The notes beneath the pieces were generated by a model. That model did no database searches and was not told the origin of the DNA. It worked only from the letters and a program-made list of their open reading frames with translations. From Candidatus Zixiibacteriota bacterium (GTDB taxonomy: Bacteria; RBG-13-66-14; B26-G2; WVWN01): a stretch of DNA of 64,000 nt. This document shows positions 1 to 7,811 of this stretch, piece by piece. The stretch lies in NCBI GenBank assembly GCA_030613505.1, contig JAUWLW010000011.1, positions 1 through 64,000 of the forward strand. Reading direction: 5' to 3'. Made by a program: the position numbers and the translations under genes. Numbering within the stretch: position 1 is the stretch's first letter; every line of letters starts with the position of its first letter.

Positions 1-249
1 AAAGCGGGCGTATTTCCCGTGCGTGGGGAGACGGCCCCCGCGAGCGCCGTGCAATTTGCACCTCCCGCTTCGTTTATTCGCTTCGGGCCTCCGGCGGCAC
101 GGCTTTCCGTTGCGATTTTTGGCCCCGCAAATCGGCCGCCCTGCGCTCTTGGCGACGGCCAGCACCTCCGCGTAGTATTCGTCAATCCACTTCGGCGACC
201 TGACGACACCTGCTACTGAGACCACCTTTTCTTTCTTTGCGCGCGCCAT
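1..249 (-). CDS. HGGxSTG-domain phage-type protein, 3' end off window
   Basis: Reading leftwards from an ATG at 249 there is an open frame of 83 codons that runs off the left edge. An AAAGGA ribosome binding site lies about 11 bases upstream. The visible protein has a CGAKNRNGKPCRRRP stretch, then a second Cys and an LHG motif (GRCKLHGARGG). This pattern of paired cysteines followed by an LHG(G) glycine-rich segment is known from small phage and prophage proteins annotated as HGGxSTG-domain, often near small terminase or replication genes; the function is unknown and it may bind metal or nucleic acid. It is co-directional with the small gene at 306-521 and the primase, so it probably belongs to the same early operon. 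The family call is from motif memory, not a search. Confidence 0.65.
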   Translation of the reverse strand, partial: MARAKKEKVVSVAGVVRSPKWIDEYYAEVLAVAKSAGRPICGAKNRNGKPCRRRPEANKRSGRCKLHGARGGRLPTHGKYARF

Positions 250-305
250 AATCGCAACCATCCTTTCAGCGGAACTCGGGTACTACCTGACCCCGTAGCC
301 CGCGG

Positions 306-521
306 TCAGTTTTTCTTAACCATTGCGCGGCGTACGACCTCCGCGTCTACCGGTTCGTTTGCTTCTCCCTCCGCCCCCGCGACGCCCTTTCCCGCCCACC
401 TCGCGCCCTTAAGCCAGCCGGTCAGCCGTAACAGTCGAAGGGGGCGATGACGCACGTGCGGCTTTAAGGCGTGTTTTAGGCCCCTTTTCGGCTCGGGGGT
501 ATCACGGGTCGTTTTCGCCAT
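306..521 (-). CDS. Small basic hypothetical protein
   Basis: A 71-residue strongly basic protein starting MAKTTRDTPEPKRG. A longer frame begins at 557, but the ATG at 521 has a clean AGGAG about 8 bases upstream, so I take that start. The middle is rich in Arg, Leu and His (KPHVRHRPLRLLRLTGWLKG), the C-terminal third is acidic then basic again. I do not recognise the family. It lies between the primase and the HGGxSTG-type gene on the same strand, which suggests a small early-region element protein, possibly nucleic-acid binding because of its charge. There is no catalytic motif. Confidence 0.5.
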   Translation of the reverse strand: MAKTTRDTPEPKRGLKHALKPHVRHRPLRLLRLTGWLKGARWAGKGVAGAEGEANEPVDAEVVRRAMVKKN

Positions 522-804
522 CTGCGTCGCTCCTACCCGTGGGCTAAAGTGGGCCACGGGGTTTGTCCCCGAGGATTGTATAAAACTTACTCAAAACCCC
601 CGACTTAACTGAATTAAAATCGAACGCTTGAAAAATCGCGAAATTGGCGCCACGGCAACCCCGCGGCTTTCGAACAGGTTGGAATAAGATCTACGGTCGT
701 TTTGAAGCAATTGAAGGAAATGAATGAAAAAAAGCCCATAACGGTGCGTCTCTTTTTAGGTTTAAAAAGCTATTAACATAAACTACGACACGTAAGCTAT
801 AACC
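522..804. other. AT-rich intergenic gap, no gene seen
   Basis: About 280 bases between the primase stop and the small basic gene, clearly richer in A/T than the flanks. No convincing ORF is present. A GAAGGAAATGAA segment near 713-724 resembles the repetitive 3' end of the primase gene, which encodes Gly-Ile-Glu-Gly-Asn-Glu-like repeats. It may hold a promoter for the two small genes to its left, but I could not place matching -35 and -10 boxes. Confidence 0.35.
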
Positions 805-3384
805 TCAAAACCCTTCCGCCCCTTCATTTCCTTCAATACCTTCAGGTCCTTCGGTATTCCTGCCTGTTGAGTCAGGCGGGGACAAACCGAAATCTTCACT
901 TAAGCGCCGGATTAGTTCCTCGTTCCAAACGATAGCCGTTGCTCCCCTTTCTCCCCTTGTGGTTTCGAAACCCAGCGCCCGTAACATACCCGTTATCGCT
1001 TTGTTTCCGAGGTAAAACCTATCGATCTTACCGGAGTTAAATCCTTCGGCGATATCCTTAATTAATAATAAATTGCGGTTCACCTTTTCACACGAAGTAC
1101 GTATCACGCCTATCAATTCCCCTTCTCTACTCCCCGCTTTTATAATGGACCTGCTCTCCTTTATATCGCTTATCAATGCGAGTAATCGATTCTCGTGATC
1201 CGGTTTTACCGCCCGGACAGTTTGAACCAAGGGTTTCGTTATATCCCCTAGCCGGCCCGGGACCGGCTTCTTAATATCGGGTAACTCCCGATCCAGGTAA
1301 GCCGCTCGAAACGCTAAAAGACGTTCTTTCAAAGGCAACGCGGTTTCCGGCGTGACGTCGTTTTCGAAAGTCCTTCGCGAGTCCGGCATATTTATCGTGA
1401 GTGCCCTGGTCTCGAGGATCTCGTCAACCGGGCGGTTTGTAGCAATAATAGTTGGCCCGAAAACTTTATAGTAATCGATATCTTTATGAGGACCTTGCTC
1501 GGGACGGTTGACTCTCGGTACCAGAACCCCCTTTTCGAAACGGTGAAGCACGATATCCTCGCAACCGAGCCGCTCAGCTTTCCGCCACAGGTCCCTCACA
1601 TCGAAAAACAAAGTTGCCCCAAAATATTCGGCGACCCTGATAATATATGGGTCGCGGAGCGACTCAACGTGGATCCCCCGGTAACCCACGTATGTCAGTC
1701 CTTTACCGGTCCGGGTCTTACCCCTCTCGGGGATCGCAAAAAGATACAAGACCGGCGAGAAATTAAACTTCTCCGGTAAAAACGAATGGAAATCCCATAC
1801 CGCAAAGAGGTCATACATTTCCTCGCGCGGTAATTCGGAAATACTCTTATGGTAAGAAACCAGGTCGTCGTATAATTCTCCAACGAACCTGCCCAGACCG
1901 ATATCGCTAATTCGATCGTAATGCGTTATAATTGCGCCGCCGTTAGGTAACATCCAAGGGATTTTATTTTTAGCGGGGGGTATGCTCCTTACCAGGTTTC
2001 GTACGACGTCCGCGGTAATTAATAGACCGTCTCCTTCCTTGATGAGGAACGCGACGTCGCCATTAGACTCGACCAAATCGACGAGCCCGTCGAACCTGGC
2101 GGTAACGTCGTCGGTCTTACCGGCCGGGTCCTTTTTGCCTGACCTCGAGCCCTTCAACTTCCCCTTTCGTTTTTCCTTAATTAATTTCCTATAACTTTCG
2201 GTATCTCTACTATCGAAGCTGAACCTCGGCGCTATCACGTTCTTAAGTATCGCTTCCGACTGAGGTTCGTCCTTTACCGCAAGATCTTGCAAAACGGGTT
2301 CGAGATATCGGAGGAGGTTTGTTTTTTTCACTTTGGTAGGTATCAGGCCGATTTTATACTCCGTAGTACTTACAGAGTTTTCCAATAGTCTTCGGAAATC
2401 CTCCGGTGACGTGTCCCTTAAGTAGTCGTTAATATCCAACCCGAGGGGTAGTTTCACTATCCTCGCCCTTTCGCCGATTTGCTCGGCGATCTTCAGCGCC
2501 CCTTTCCTCCCGGCCTCGTCGTTGTCAGTGCAAATATATATTTCCGAGCATCGAGAGAACTTCGATACAAGGCTCTCTCGAAAACTAGATGCGCTAAATA
2601 CTCCAACGGCTGGATTACCGGCCTGCTCCGATGCAACAACGTCGAACTGCCCTTCGGCTACGACTACCTTATCGGCAGCTAGCGCATCCTCGTTGAAAAG
2701 GTTGGATATTGGGCCAGGTAAATTTAGGTATTTCGGTTTACCCCCATCTAAGCTTCGGCCCGAGATACCGACGACGCGACCCTGTTTTAAATTCGGGATA
2801 ATTATCCTGTTATAGAAAAAATCCCGAGCCGACCCGTTTTCGTGTTGTTTAAGCACCCCAGCTTCAACACACAAGTCGATCGGGATTTTTAACTCCTGGA
2901 CAAGATGACGCTTTAACTCGCCGTCCGCGTAACCTAACCGGAACTTTTTGATCGTCTCTTCTTCTAGCCCGCGTCCGTTCGTGAGATACTGCATTGCTTC
3001 CGGTGAAATGCGCTTCTCGTAAAACCTGACCGTTTCATTCCGGACGCTCTCGATAGCCCTTTCTCTCTCGAGTGTCTTCAGATCGGCGGGCGTTATTAGC
3101 GGTACAGTAACACCGTACTCTGCGGCGAGCTTTCTTATCGCTTCCCGAAAACTTACTCCGTCGATACGCTCAACAAATTTGATAACGTCACCGCCGGCGC
3201 CGCAGCCGAAGCAATGGAAATATTGCCCTTGGCGGTTAACCGAAAAGCTCGGCTTTGTGTCGTCGTGAAACGGGCAAATGCCTTTCAAATTCTGATCGAG
3301 TTCTACGTGTTTACGTACGACCTCTACGATATCGACGCGCGACTTAAACCCGTCGACCTCTCGTCTAAATTTCTCGGATTCCAT
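805..3384 (-). CDS. Element primase with CHC2 zinc finger, Toprim and C-terminal P-loop region
   Basis: An 859-residue replication protein. Residues about 30-70 form a CHC2 zinc finger like DnaG: Cys37, His40 (CPFHDD), Cys58 and Cys61 (CFGCGAGG). A catalytic core follows, with a Toprim domain (VVVAEGQFDV, then CTDNDEAG) that would hold the metals for RNA primer synthesis. The second half lacks the DnaG helicase-binding domain. It carries a GKTRTGKG sequence resembling a Walker A loop and then FGPTIIATN, as in the helicase-like or DUF3631-type ATPase parts of mobile-element primases. The C-terminus is a low-complexity Glu/Gly run. The start has GAGAGG 8 bases upstream. Such primase-ATPase fusions are typical of phages, satellites and integrative elements that fire their own origin. 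Confidence 0.85.
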   Translation of the reverse strand: MESEKFRREVDGFKSRVDIVEVVRKHVELDQNLKGICPFHDDTKPSFSVNRQGQYFHCFGCGAGGDVIKFVERIDGVSFREAIRKLAAEYGVTVPLITPADLKTLERERAIESVRNETVRFYEKRISPEAMQYLTNGRGLEEETIKKFRLGYADGELKRHLVQELKIPIDLCVEAGVLKQHENGSARDFFYNRIIIPNLKQGRVVGISGRSLDGGKPKYLNLPGPISNLFNEDALAADKVVVAEGQFDVVASEQAGNPAVGVFSASSFRESLVSKFSRCSEIYICTDNDEAGRKGALKIAEQIGERARIVKLPLGLDINDYLRDTSPEDFRRLLENSVSTTEYKIGLIPTKVKKTNLLRYLEPVLQDLAVKDEPQSEAILKNVIAPRFSFDSRDTESYRKLIKEKRKGKLKGSRSGKKDPAGKTDDVTARFDGLVDLVESNGDVAFLIKEGDGLLITADVVRNLVRSIPPAKNKIPWMLPNGGAIITHYDRISDIGLGRFVGELYDDLVSYHKSISELPREEMYDLFAVWDFHSFLPEKFNFSPVLYLFAIPERGKTRTGKGLTYVGYRGIHVESLRDPYIIRVAEYFGATLFFDVRDLWRKAERLGCEDIVLHRFEKGVLVPRVNRPEQGPHKDIDYYKVFGPTIIATNRPVDEILETRALTINMPDSRRTFENDVTPETALPLKERLLAFRAAYLDRELPDIKKPVPGRLGDITKPLVQTVRAVKPDHENRLLALISDIKESRSIIKAGSREGELIGVIRTSCEKVNRNLLLIKDIAEGFNSGKIDRFYLGNKAITGMLRALGFETTRGERGATAIVWNEELIRRLSEDFGLSPPDSTGRNTEGPEGIEGNEGAEGF

Positions 3385-3445
3385 TTTTCTTACCTCTCGC
3401 TATTGTGTAACCGCTTTTCGTACGATTCATCTTCCGCACTTCGGC

Positions 3446-3474
3446 TAAGTACTGGTTAAACGTTAGGATCACAA
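3446..3474 (-). promoter_or_regulatory. Putative promoter for the primase gene
   Basis: On the minus strand, TTGTGA (3474-3469) and TACTTA (3451-3446) are 17 bases apart, about 60 bases before the primase ATG. This is a moderate sigma70-like match by eye. Confidence 0.4.
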
Positions 3475-3521
3475 CGCAGCTACGAGTAGGACCTTAGCCC
3501 AGTTAAGACCCGGCCGGCCAC

Positions 3522-3818
3522 TTACTCCAAAACTTTTTTCTTCCGCGGCCGGCCCCGTTTTCGCGGCAATTGTACGCCCCGCTCGATGGCCTTCTCGACA
3601 TCACCTCGGCGGACGCGCCAACCGCCGCCCAGCCGAACCGCGCGAAGCCCGAACTTCCCAGTAGCCGCGAATAATTGGCACCATCGTGTTATCGTGCTAG
3701 GGTCGCGGACCAGGATACGCGCGACCTGAGCCACGGTATATAGCCTCTCGAAACTATTTTCGATCCGACCGTCTATCGCAGTCGATTTTTTATCGCCGGC
3801 CGCGTTTTCCTTAATCAT
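3522..3818 (-). CDS. Excisionase-like helix-turn-helix protein with C-terminal AT hook
   Basis: A 98-residue basic protein. Residues about 26-75 (LYTVAQVARILVRDPSTITR, then RLGGGWRVRRGDVEKAI) match the winged MerR/excisionase helix-turn-helix pattern: a 'tvaevA..L..s..tI.rW' helix pair followed by a 'gg.wr.r..dv' wing. The C-terminus PRKRGRPRKKK is an AT-hook-like minor-groove binder, unusual for a plain excisionase. The start is supported by AGGAGG 6 bases upstream. It is divergent from the XRE repressor and close to the integrase, as expected for a recombination directionality factor or early regulator. I cannot separate those two roles. Confidence 0.7.
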   Translation of the reverse strand: MIKENAAGDKKSTAIDGRIENSFERLYTVAQVARILVRDPSTITRWCQLFAATGKFGLRAVRLGGGWRVRRGDVEKAIERGVQLPRKRGRPRKKKVLE

Positions 3819-3930
3819 TTATACCTCCTAGACTTACGTTTGCCTTTGACCCTTTCAGCTCGAGTTTTTCCTGGAATACCCTTTTTACTTGCAATCGCCT
3901 GAGAAATATGCTAAAAACTATTTATGCGCG

Positions 3931-3959
3931 ATTTTAACACAAGAGGCCCCGAATGTCAA
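3931..3959 (-). promoter_or_regulatory. Sigma70-type promoter firing the excisionase side
   Basis: Minus-strand TTGACA (3959-3954), a 17-base spacer and TAAAAT (3936-3931). This is a near-consensus promoter in the divergent gap between the excisionase-like and repressor genes, and therefore a natural target for the XRE repressor. I see no clear repeated operator beside it. Confidence 0.65.
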
Positions 3960-4035
3960 TCTTTAATATGGCAAAGGCGTGACCCTGAAACCCTAAAACC
4001 CGTAAACCATTAAATACGCCTAAAGTGAGAACGAT

Positions 4036-4614
4036 ATGGAACTGCACGAATTACTAAAGGCGAAGATGGAAGAAAAAGGTGTATCAGTGCCGGAACTCGC
4101 TGAAAAAACCGGGGTCGCGCCACAAGCAATTTACAATATCATTAAAGGGAAAACGCGGAGGCCGCGGTTGAATACGTTGAGGAAGATCGCCGCCTTTTTC
4201 GGCATCCCGGTATCCGTCTTCCTAGTCGCAGGACGGGGCGGTGGTACACCGGAAAATGCTGCGGAATCCGTGGAGAGCGATCTCGAAACCATTTGGAGAA
4301 AACTCGAGGGGATAAAAGTATTGGAGGACCGGTTGGGAAAGTTAGAGGCGCTCCTCGACCGAGTGCTCAACCTGCAAGACCGAGGCGTAGACTACTGCTT
4401 GGAGTTACCAGGGGTCGAATACGACGGGCTCGCGATGGCGTTGCCGGAGGAGTGCCCTGAAACGGTCGACGCCGAAACAAGGAAAGTGCTGTCGGAAAAA
4501 TTTATACGGGAAGGGATAGCCATCGTCAAGCTGAACGGTTTGGACGAAAATCTCCTTAACGCGGTATTCCAGTTGTTGTGGCTAATCAACGAGGCGGAAA
4601 AAGGCGACGATTAG
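4036..4614 (+). CDS. XRE-family repressor-like protein
   Basis: 192 residues. Positions about 1-60 are a lambda-repressor-type helix-turn-helix (MELHELLKAKMEEKGVSVPE, then TGVAPQAIYNIIKGKTRRPR), the classical Cro/C1 layout. Residues about 85-115 (LEGIKVLEDRLGKLEALLDR) look like a coiled coil for dimerisation. The C-terminal 80 residues are not a recognisable S24 peptidase: there is no Ser-Lys dyad motif, so SOS-type self-cleavage is not supported. The gene ends 12 bases before the integrase, so the two are probably co-transcribed. By position it is the candidate lysogeny or maintenance regulator of the element. Confidence 0.75.
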   Translation: MELHELLKAKMEEKGVSVPELAEKTGVAPQAIYNIIKGKTRRPRLNTLRKIAAFFGIPVSVFLVAGRGGGTPENAAESVESDLETIWRKLEGIKVLEDRLGKLEALLDRVLNLQDRGVDYCLELPGVEYDGLAMALPEECPETVDAETRKVLSEKFIREGIAIVKLNGLDENLLNAVFQLLWLINEAEKGDD

Positions 4615-4626
4615 GGTGTTGTCGAG

Positions 4627-5634
4627 ATGGCCCGGATATTTAAAATAGGGAAAACTTACTACGTAGATATCGTCGTAAACGGCCGGCGTATACGGCGGTC
4701 GCTCGGGGTAAAAAATAAAGCCGCGGCCGAAGCCGCGCGCGGTCGCCTCGAACTAACGGTCGCTCAAGGTAAGTCCCCTTTCATCGACGGCGACATCCGG
4801 ATGGAAGATCTTATCGACGTGTATCTCGCCTATTGCGAAGCGAGGAACACGACGAAGACGGTGTCTTTGAAACGGACCTACCTCGGCAGGTTCTTGGAAT
4901 TCGCCGGTAACGTAGGAGTGAGGAGTATCAAACGCGCCGACGTCGAAAACTACCTTAGCCGCCGGGCTAAAAGCGGAGAGTATCCAGCCGTGAACCGCGA
5001 ACTCACGACGTTGAAGCATTTCTTCAACTTCGGGATCCAGCGGGAAATCATCGAGAAGAACCCGGCCGTCGGCGTCAAGAAGCTCCCGGAGAAACGCCGG
5101 CCTATAAGGTTACTCTCTGAGCGAGAACTCGATGCTTACTTCGACTACTGTCGTAAGAACGACCAGTTGCTGTATGACTTGTCGGTAATCGCATTTCATA
5201 CTGGACTTAGGCGCGGAGATATATTAAAAATAAAGGGGGAAGATGTAGACGCCGAACGGCGTATGCTTACGGTAGTCGTGTCGAAACGGCGCGGCGAGCT
5301 AACGTTGACGTTACCGTTGAACGACACGGTTCACGAGGTACTGGCCCGGCGTAGTAATGACAATGGAAACGATTACCTATTCCCTGGCCGAAACGTTGAC
5401 CACATCGTCGACTTCAAACGCCGATTTGAACGGGCTAAAAAAGCGATAGGGGTCGACTTCAAATTCATGGAGTTCAGGCACAATTGCGCTACGGCGCTAC
5501 TACAATCCGGCGTAGATATATACACGGTGAAAGAGATTTTAGGACACACGAGCCTAACGACGACGGAGCGGTACCTTAAGCTCGTAGATGAGAGGAAACG
5601 CGCGGCTCTCAATAAACTTGACCGCAAAAGTTAG
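4627..5634 (+). CDS. Tyrosine-type site-specific integrase
   Basis: 335 residues with the phage-integrase layout: an N-terminal arm-binding segment (FKIGKTYYVDIVVNGRRIRR), a SAM-like core-binding domain around residues 60-150 (LIDVYLAYCEARN), and a catalytic domain. Catalytic Arg is in HTGLRRGDIL, Lys in VSKRRGEL, Arg in FMEFRHNCAT, the His of LGHTSLTTTERY and the nucleophile Tyr in ERYL. One oddity: the usual HxxR box reads M-E-F-R, so the His three residues before the second Arg is replaced by Met. The gene points at tRNA-Pro 117 bases downstream, the normal relation of an integrase to its attachment site. Confidence 0.9.
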   Translation: MARIFKIGKTYYVDIVVNGRRIRRSLGVKNKAAAEAARGRLELTVAQGKSPFIDGDIRMEDLIDVYLAYCEARNTTKTVSLKRTYLGRFLEFAGNVGVRSIKRADVENYLSRRAKSGEYPAVNRELTTLKHFFNFGIQREIIEKNPAVGVKKLPEKRRPIRLLSERELDAYFDYCRKNDQLLYDLSVIAFHTGLRRGDILKIKGEDVDAERRMLTVVVSKRRGELTLTLPLNDTVHEVLARRSNDNGNDYLFPGRNVDHIVDFKRRFERAKKAIGVDFKFMEFRHNCATALLQSGVDIYTVKEILGHTSLTTTERYLKLVDERKRAALNKLDRKS

Positions 5635-5751
5635 GTTTGCCTTATTTTTGCCATAATTCTATTTCGGTATACCCGTCACGCAAACTATGCAAAATATGCA
5701 CAATCTTACAAATACTTGTAATATCAGGAAGTTAAACAACAGCAAGATTTC

Positions 5752-5825
5752 GGGGGCGTAGCGCAGGTCGGCAGCGCGTCTGCTTTGGGAGCAGAAGGTC
5801 GGAGGTTCAAATCCTCTCGCCCCCA
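5752..5825 (+). tRNA. tRNA-Pro (anticodon TGG)
   Basis: Acceptor stem GGGGGCG pairs over 7 bp with CGCCCCC (5818-5824), with discriminator A at 5825. The D arm is closed by GCGC/GCGC, the anticodon stem is TCTGC/GCAGA with loop TTTGGGA, and the T loop TTCAAAT follows a GGAGG stem. Anticodon TGG at 5786-5788 gives proline. CCA is not encoded. It lies directly beside the integrase and is a candidate attachment site, though I found no second copy of its 3' half in this window. Confidence 0.95.
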
Positions 5826-5831
5826 CATAAA

Positions 5832-5853
5832 AAGCCGCCCGGACGGGCGGCTT
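5832..5853. terminator. Hairpin terminator downstream of tRNA-Pro
   Basis: AAGCCGCCC, a four-base loop GGAC, and GGGCGGCTT form a 9-bp stem. It sits between the tRNA and the minus-strand membrane protein gene that ends at 5871, so it could serve both sides. The T tract is weak (CGTCGTTT). Confidence 0.7.
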
Positions 5854-5870
5854 CGTCGTTTATCCCTTCG

Positions 5871-6506
5871 CTATTCTATCGCGAGCGACACCCCCACCGC
5901 AGCCGTGCCTCCCGCGGTGCCGTAGCCGCCGGCGAGGCGTACGTCGACGTTGCGCCAGACGCTGTAGCCGAGGGTACCGACGGCGGCTACCTCTCTATCC
6001 GGGAAGGCGACGGCGACGCCCGGGCCCAGGTGCAGCCGCCACGCCCGTACGACGTCCACGCCCGCGACGACGGCCGGGCCGTCAATACTCAGGCCGGCGC
6101 CGACGAAGGGTCTTAGCTCGAGCGCTACGGCCGGTTCGGGCTTGTGGTAGACGGTAACGCTGTGTGGCTGGCCTTCGGGAACCGCCACCTCGCCGCCGGG
6201 CAGGATGCCGAGCTCGACTTCCTCGCCGCCCTCGGTCTCAATCCTCACGACGCGCGAGCCCGCCGGCCAATCCTTCATGACGACGTCGGCCTCGCCAGGC
6301 CGGTGCAGCGGGTTGAGCCGCTGGAGCGCCGACGACGTTCGTTCCTCGTCGGCGACGCGCCAGCCGGGCGGCGGTTGGTCCGCAGCTCGAGCGGGCGCTC
6401 GAGCCGGCCCCTCCCCCCTCACGAACAACCACCTCACCGCCAGCGCGCCGATCACGACTACGACGGCAATTAACAGCGGGATGGTAAGCCGTTTTAACAT
6501 CTTCAC
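5871..6506 (-). CDS. Bitopic membrane protein at end of lysis region, possible spanin-like
   Basis: 211 residues. Residues 7-29 form one transmembrane helix (LTIPLLIAVVVVIGALAVRW), followed by a Pro/Ala/Arg-rich linker and a C-terminal half rich in alternating hydrophobic Gly/Val strands (VGVSLAIE at the end), as in small beta-barrel or beta-sheet periplasmic domains. The start overlaps the stop of the amidase gene, so they are translationally coupled. Position after an endolysin and an N-terminal anchor would suit an inner-membrane spanin or another envelope-fusing protein, but there is no clear spanin signature. It could equally be a lysis accessory protein of unknown type. Confidence 0.5.
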   Translation of the reverse strand: MKMLKRLTIPLLIAVVVVIGALAVRWLFVRGEGPARAPARAADQPPPGWRVADEERTSSALQRLNPLHRPGEADVVMKDWPAGSRVVRIETEGGEEVELGILPGGEVAVPEGQPHSVTVYHKPEPAVALELRPFVGAGLSIDGPAVVAGVDVVRAWRLHLGPGVAVAFPDREVAAVGTLGYSVWRNVDVRLAGGYGTAGGTAAVGVSLAIE

Positions 6507-7177
6507 GGGTAAGGCACCCCCTCGTCAGGTATAAGCGTCGGGTCGCCCCGCCAGATGACGTAGGTGGCGAACGCCGGCGGACTCGCCATGGCCTCCAGCG
6601 CGCGGAGGCGGTCCCAGTCGAAGAGAAGGCCCGGGTCCGTCTTGGAGTAGTGAAGGTTGCCGTGCGCCAGTAGGCCGCGGAAGCCGTCGAGCTCGTCGAG
6701 GCCGTACGCGTCGCCGCCGTGCTCGCGGCTGACGCGCGGGTCGCAGCCGAGCCAAGGGTCGGGCAGCGTTTGCAGGGGGACGTCGAAGCGCGCGAGGAGC
6801 AGCGGCAGGAGGAAGGCCAGCGCGCGGTACTGCGCCTCGGCGAATTTGCGGGGCGGGCCGAGGTTGGAGATCTCAATGCCGACGGAGCGCTCGTTGGGCC
6901 GGAACGCGCGCCAGCGCCGCCACCGCCAGGTGTACGGCCTGCTCCACGTGATGCCGGCGTGAAAGGCGACGTTCTCCAGGCGGACGAGTTGATAGACGTC
7001 GCCTTCGGGGCATATGTAGAAGTGCGCCGACGGACAGGCGGGCCGGGGCGAGCGCGCGAGCCAATTCAGGTCGCCCGGGTGCGAGCCGGCGGTGTAATGC
7101 AGTACGACCCAATCTACGTTAAATTCGGCCGGCCGCGCGGCGAACCCCCGCGCCGGCCGCCAATAGAGGCGCGGCAT
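6503..7177 (-). CDS. N-acetylmuramoyl-L-alanine amidase endolysin (Amidase_2 type)
   Basis: 224 residues of a single zinc amidase domain. It would cut the amide bond between N-acetylmuramic acid and L-Ala in peptidoglycan. The first zinc His is His27 in VVLHYTAGS. NERSVGIEISNLG is the conserved central strand, and LLAHGNLHYSKTDPG holds the second zinc His and the Lys-x-Asp-Pro-Gly end motif, with Asp where many homologues have Cys or Asp. There is no signal peptide and no cell-wall-binding domain, so release through the holin is needed. The start has GGGGGAG 6 bases upstream. It is one of the lysis genes of the structural cluster, separated from holin and XhlA-like protein by cargo at 7.8-10.2 kb. 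Confidence 0.9.
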   Translation of the reverse strand: MPRLYWRPARGFAARPAEFNVDWVVLHYTAGSHPGDLNWLARSPRPACPSAHFYICPEGDVYQLVRLENVAFHAGITWSRPYTWRWRRWRAFRPNERSVGIEISNLGPPRKFAEAQYRALAFLLPLLLARFDVPLQTLPDPWLGCDPRVSREHGGDAYGLDELDGFRGLLAHGNLHYSKTDPGLLFDWDRLRALEAMASPPAFATYVIWRGDPTLIPDEGVPYP

Positions 7178-7198
7178 GGTACTCCCCCCAATACCTCG

Positions 7199-7447
7199 TT
7201 ACCGGCCCGAGCGGGCCCGGGTCGGCTCGAGTATTTTTTTACGGATTACGTTGACTTTGGGGATATGGCTCACGTGGCGCCACTCGCCGGCGCGCACGTC
7301 GTAGTCGGAGGCGACGGTTATGGTCTCGTCGTCCTCGCGGGCGAGCAGGCCGGCGGAGACGAGAACGACGCGAGGCTCGAAGTCGTCCTCGCCCAGGGGC
7401 CCCTCCTGATAGGAGGCGTCGAGCCACTCGACGTAGGCGAGTTTCAT
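7199..7447 (-). CDS. Small conserved phage protein of unknown function
   Basis: 82 residues starting MKLAYVEWLDASYQ. A longer frame begins at 7552 but would overlap the upstream winged-helix gene; the ATG at 7447 starts the recognisable part. The pattern (MK..VEW.DA, a Val-rich strand, 'REDDETITVASD', then HIPKVNVIRKKI) resembles a widespread small phage protein with a 'VEW.DA ... IP...I..I..L' framework seen near lysis or replication genes. No function is known to me. The ribosome binding site is weak (AGAAAG). Confidence 0.55.
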   Translation of the reverse strand: MKLAYVEWLDASYQEGPLGEDDFEPRVVLVSAGLLAREDDETITVASDYDVRAGEWRHVSHIPKVNVIRKKILEPTRARSGR

Positions 7448-7490
7448 CTTTCTATAATCGGAACGGATTGATAGGTAGACTAGCGAGGTA

Positions 7491-7781
7491 TTAAACGGAG
7501 GTTTTACCGGTCCACTTCCAACCGCCGTCGGCCGGCTCCGCGTACCCTTCACGCTCGAGTTCCTCCATAATCTTGCGGCATTTGACGGCGCTGATGCCGG
7601 TCATCAACTCGAGCAACTCGGCCGTGATAACCCTTTTCCCGTGGGCGTCCCGGTGTAGGTGCTGCAGCGCCCGCAATACCCTCAACTTCTCCGGGGTACC
7701 CGGGGTTGGTAACGATTCGAACCGCAGCGGCGACGGCGGGCAACTCGCGACGTCGTCGCCGCCTCTTTTGCGATTTCCCAT
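7491..7781 (-). CDS. Small winged-helix DNA-binding protein
   Basis: 96 residues. After a Pro-rich N-terminus, residues about 28-90 form a winged helix-turn-helix pattern: PEKLRVLRALQHLHRD, then ITAELLELMTGISAVKCRKI as the helix pair, then LEREGYAEPADGGWKWTG as the wing. The start has GGGGG 6 bases upstream. It lies directly upstream of the small phage protein and endolysin, so it may be a late-region regulator. Its target is unknown. Confidence 0.6.
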   Translation of the reverse strand: MGNRKRGGDDVASCPPSPLRFESLPTPGTPEKLRVLRALQHLHRDAHGKRVITAELLELMTGISAVKCRKIMEELEREGYAEPADGGWKWTGKTSV

Positions 7782-7811
7782 CTCAGCCCCCCGTATTTCG
7801 TTTCCGCTGGT

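Noticed and set aside
19-219. Plus-strand 66-codon ORF at the left edge
   Set aside because: It is antisense to the HGGxSTG-type gene, which has a start signal and recognisable motifs.
5752-5825. Second tRNA fragment as attachment-site partner
   Set aside because: I looked for another copy of the tRNA 3' half (GGTTCAAATCC) and saw none in the window, so the integration site cannot be proven here.
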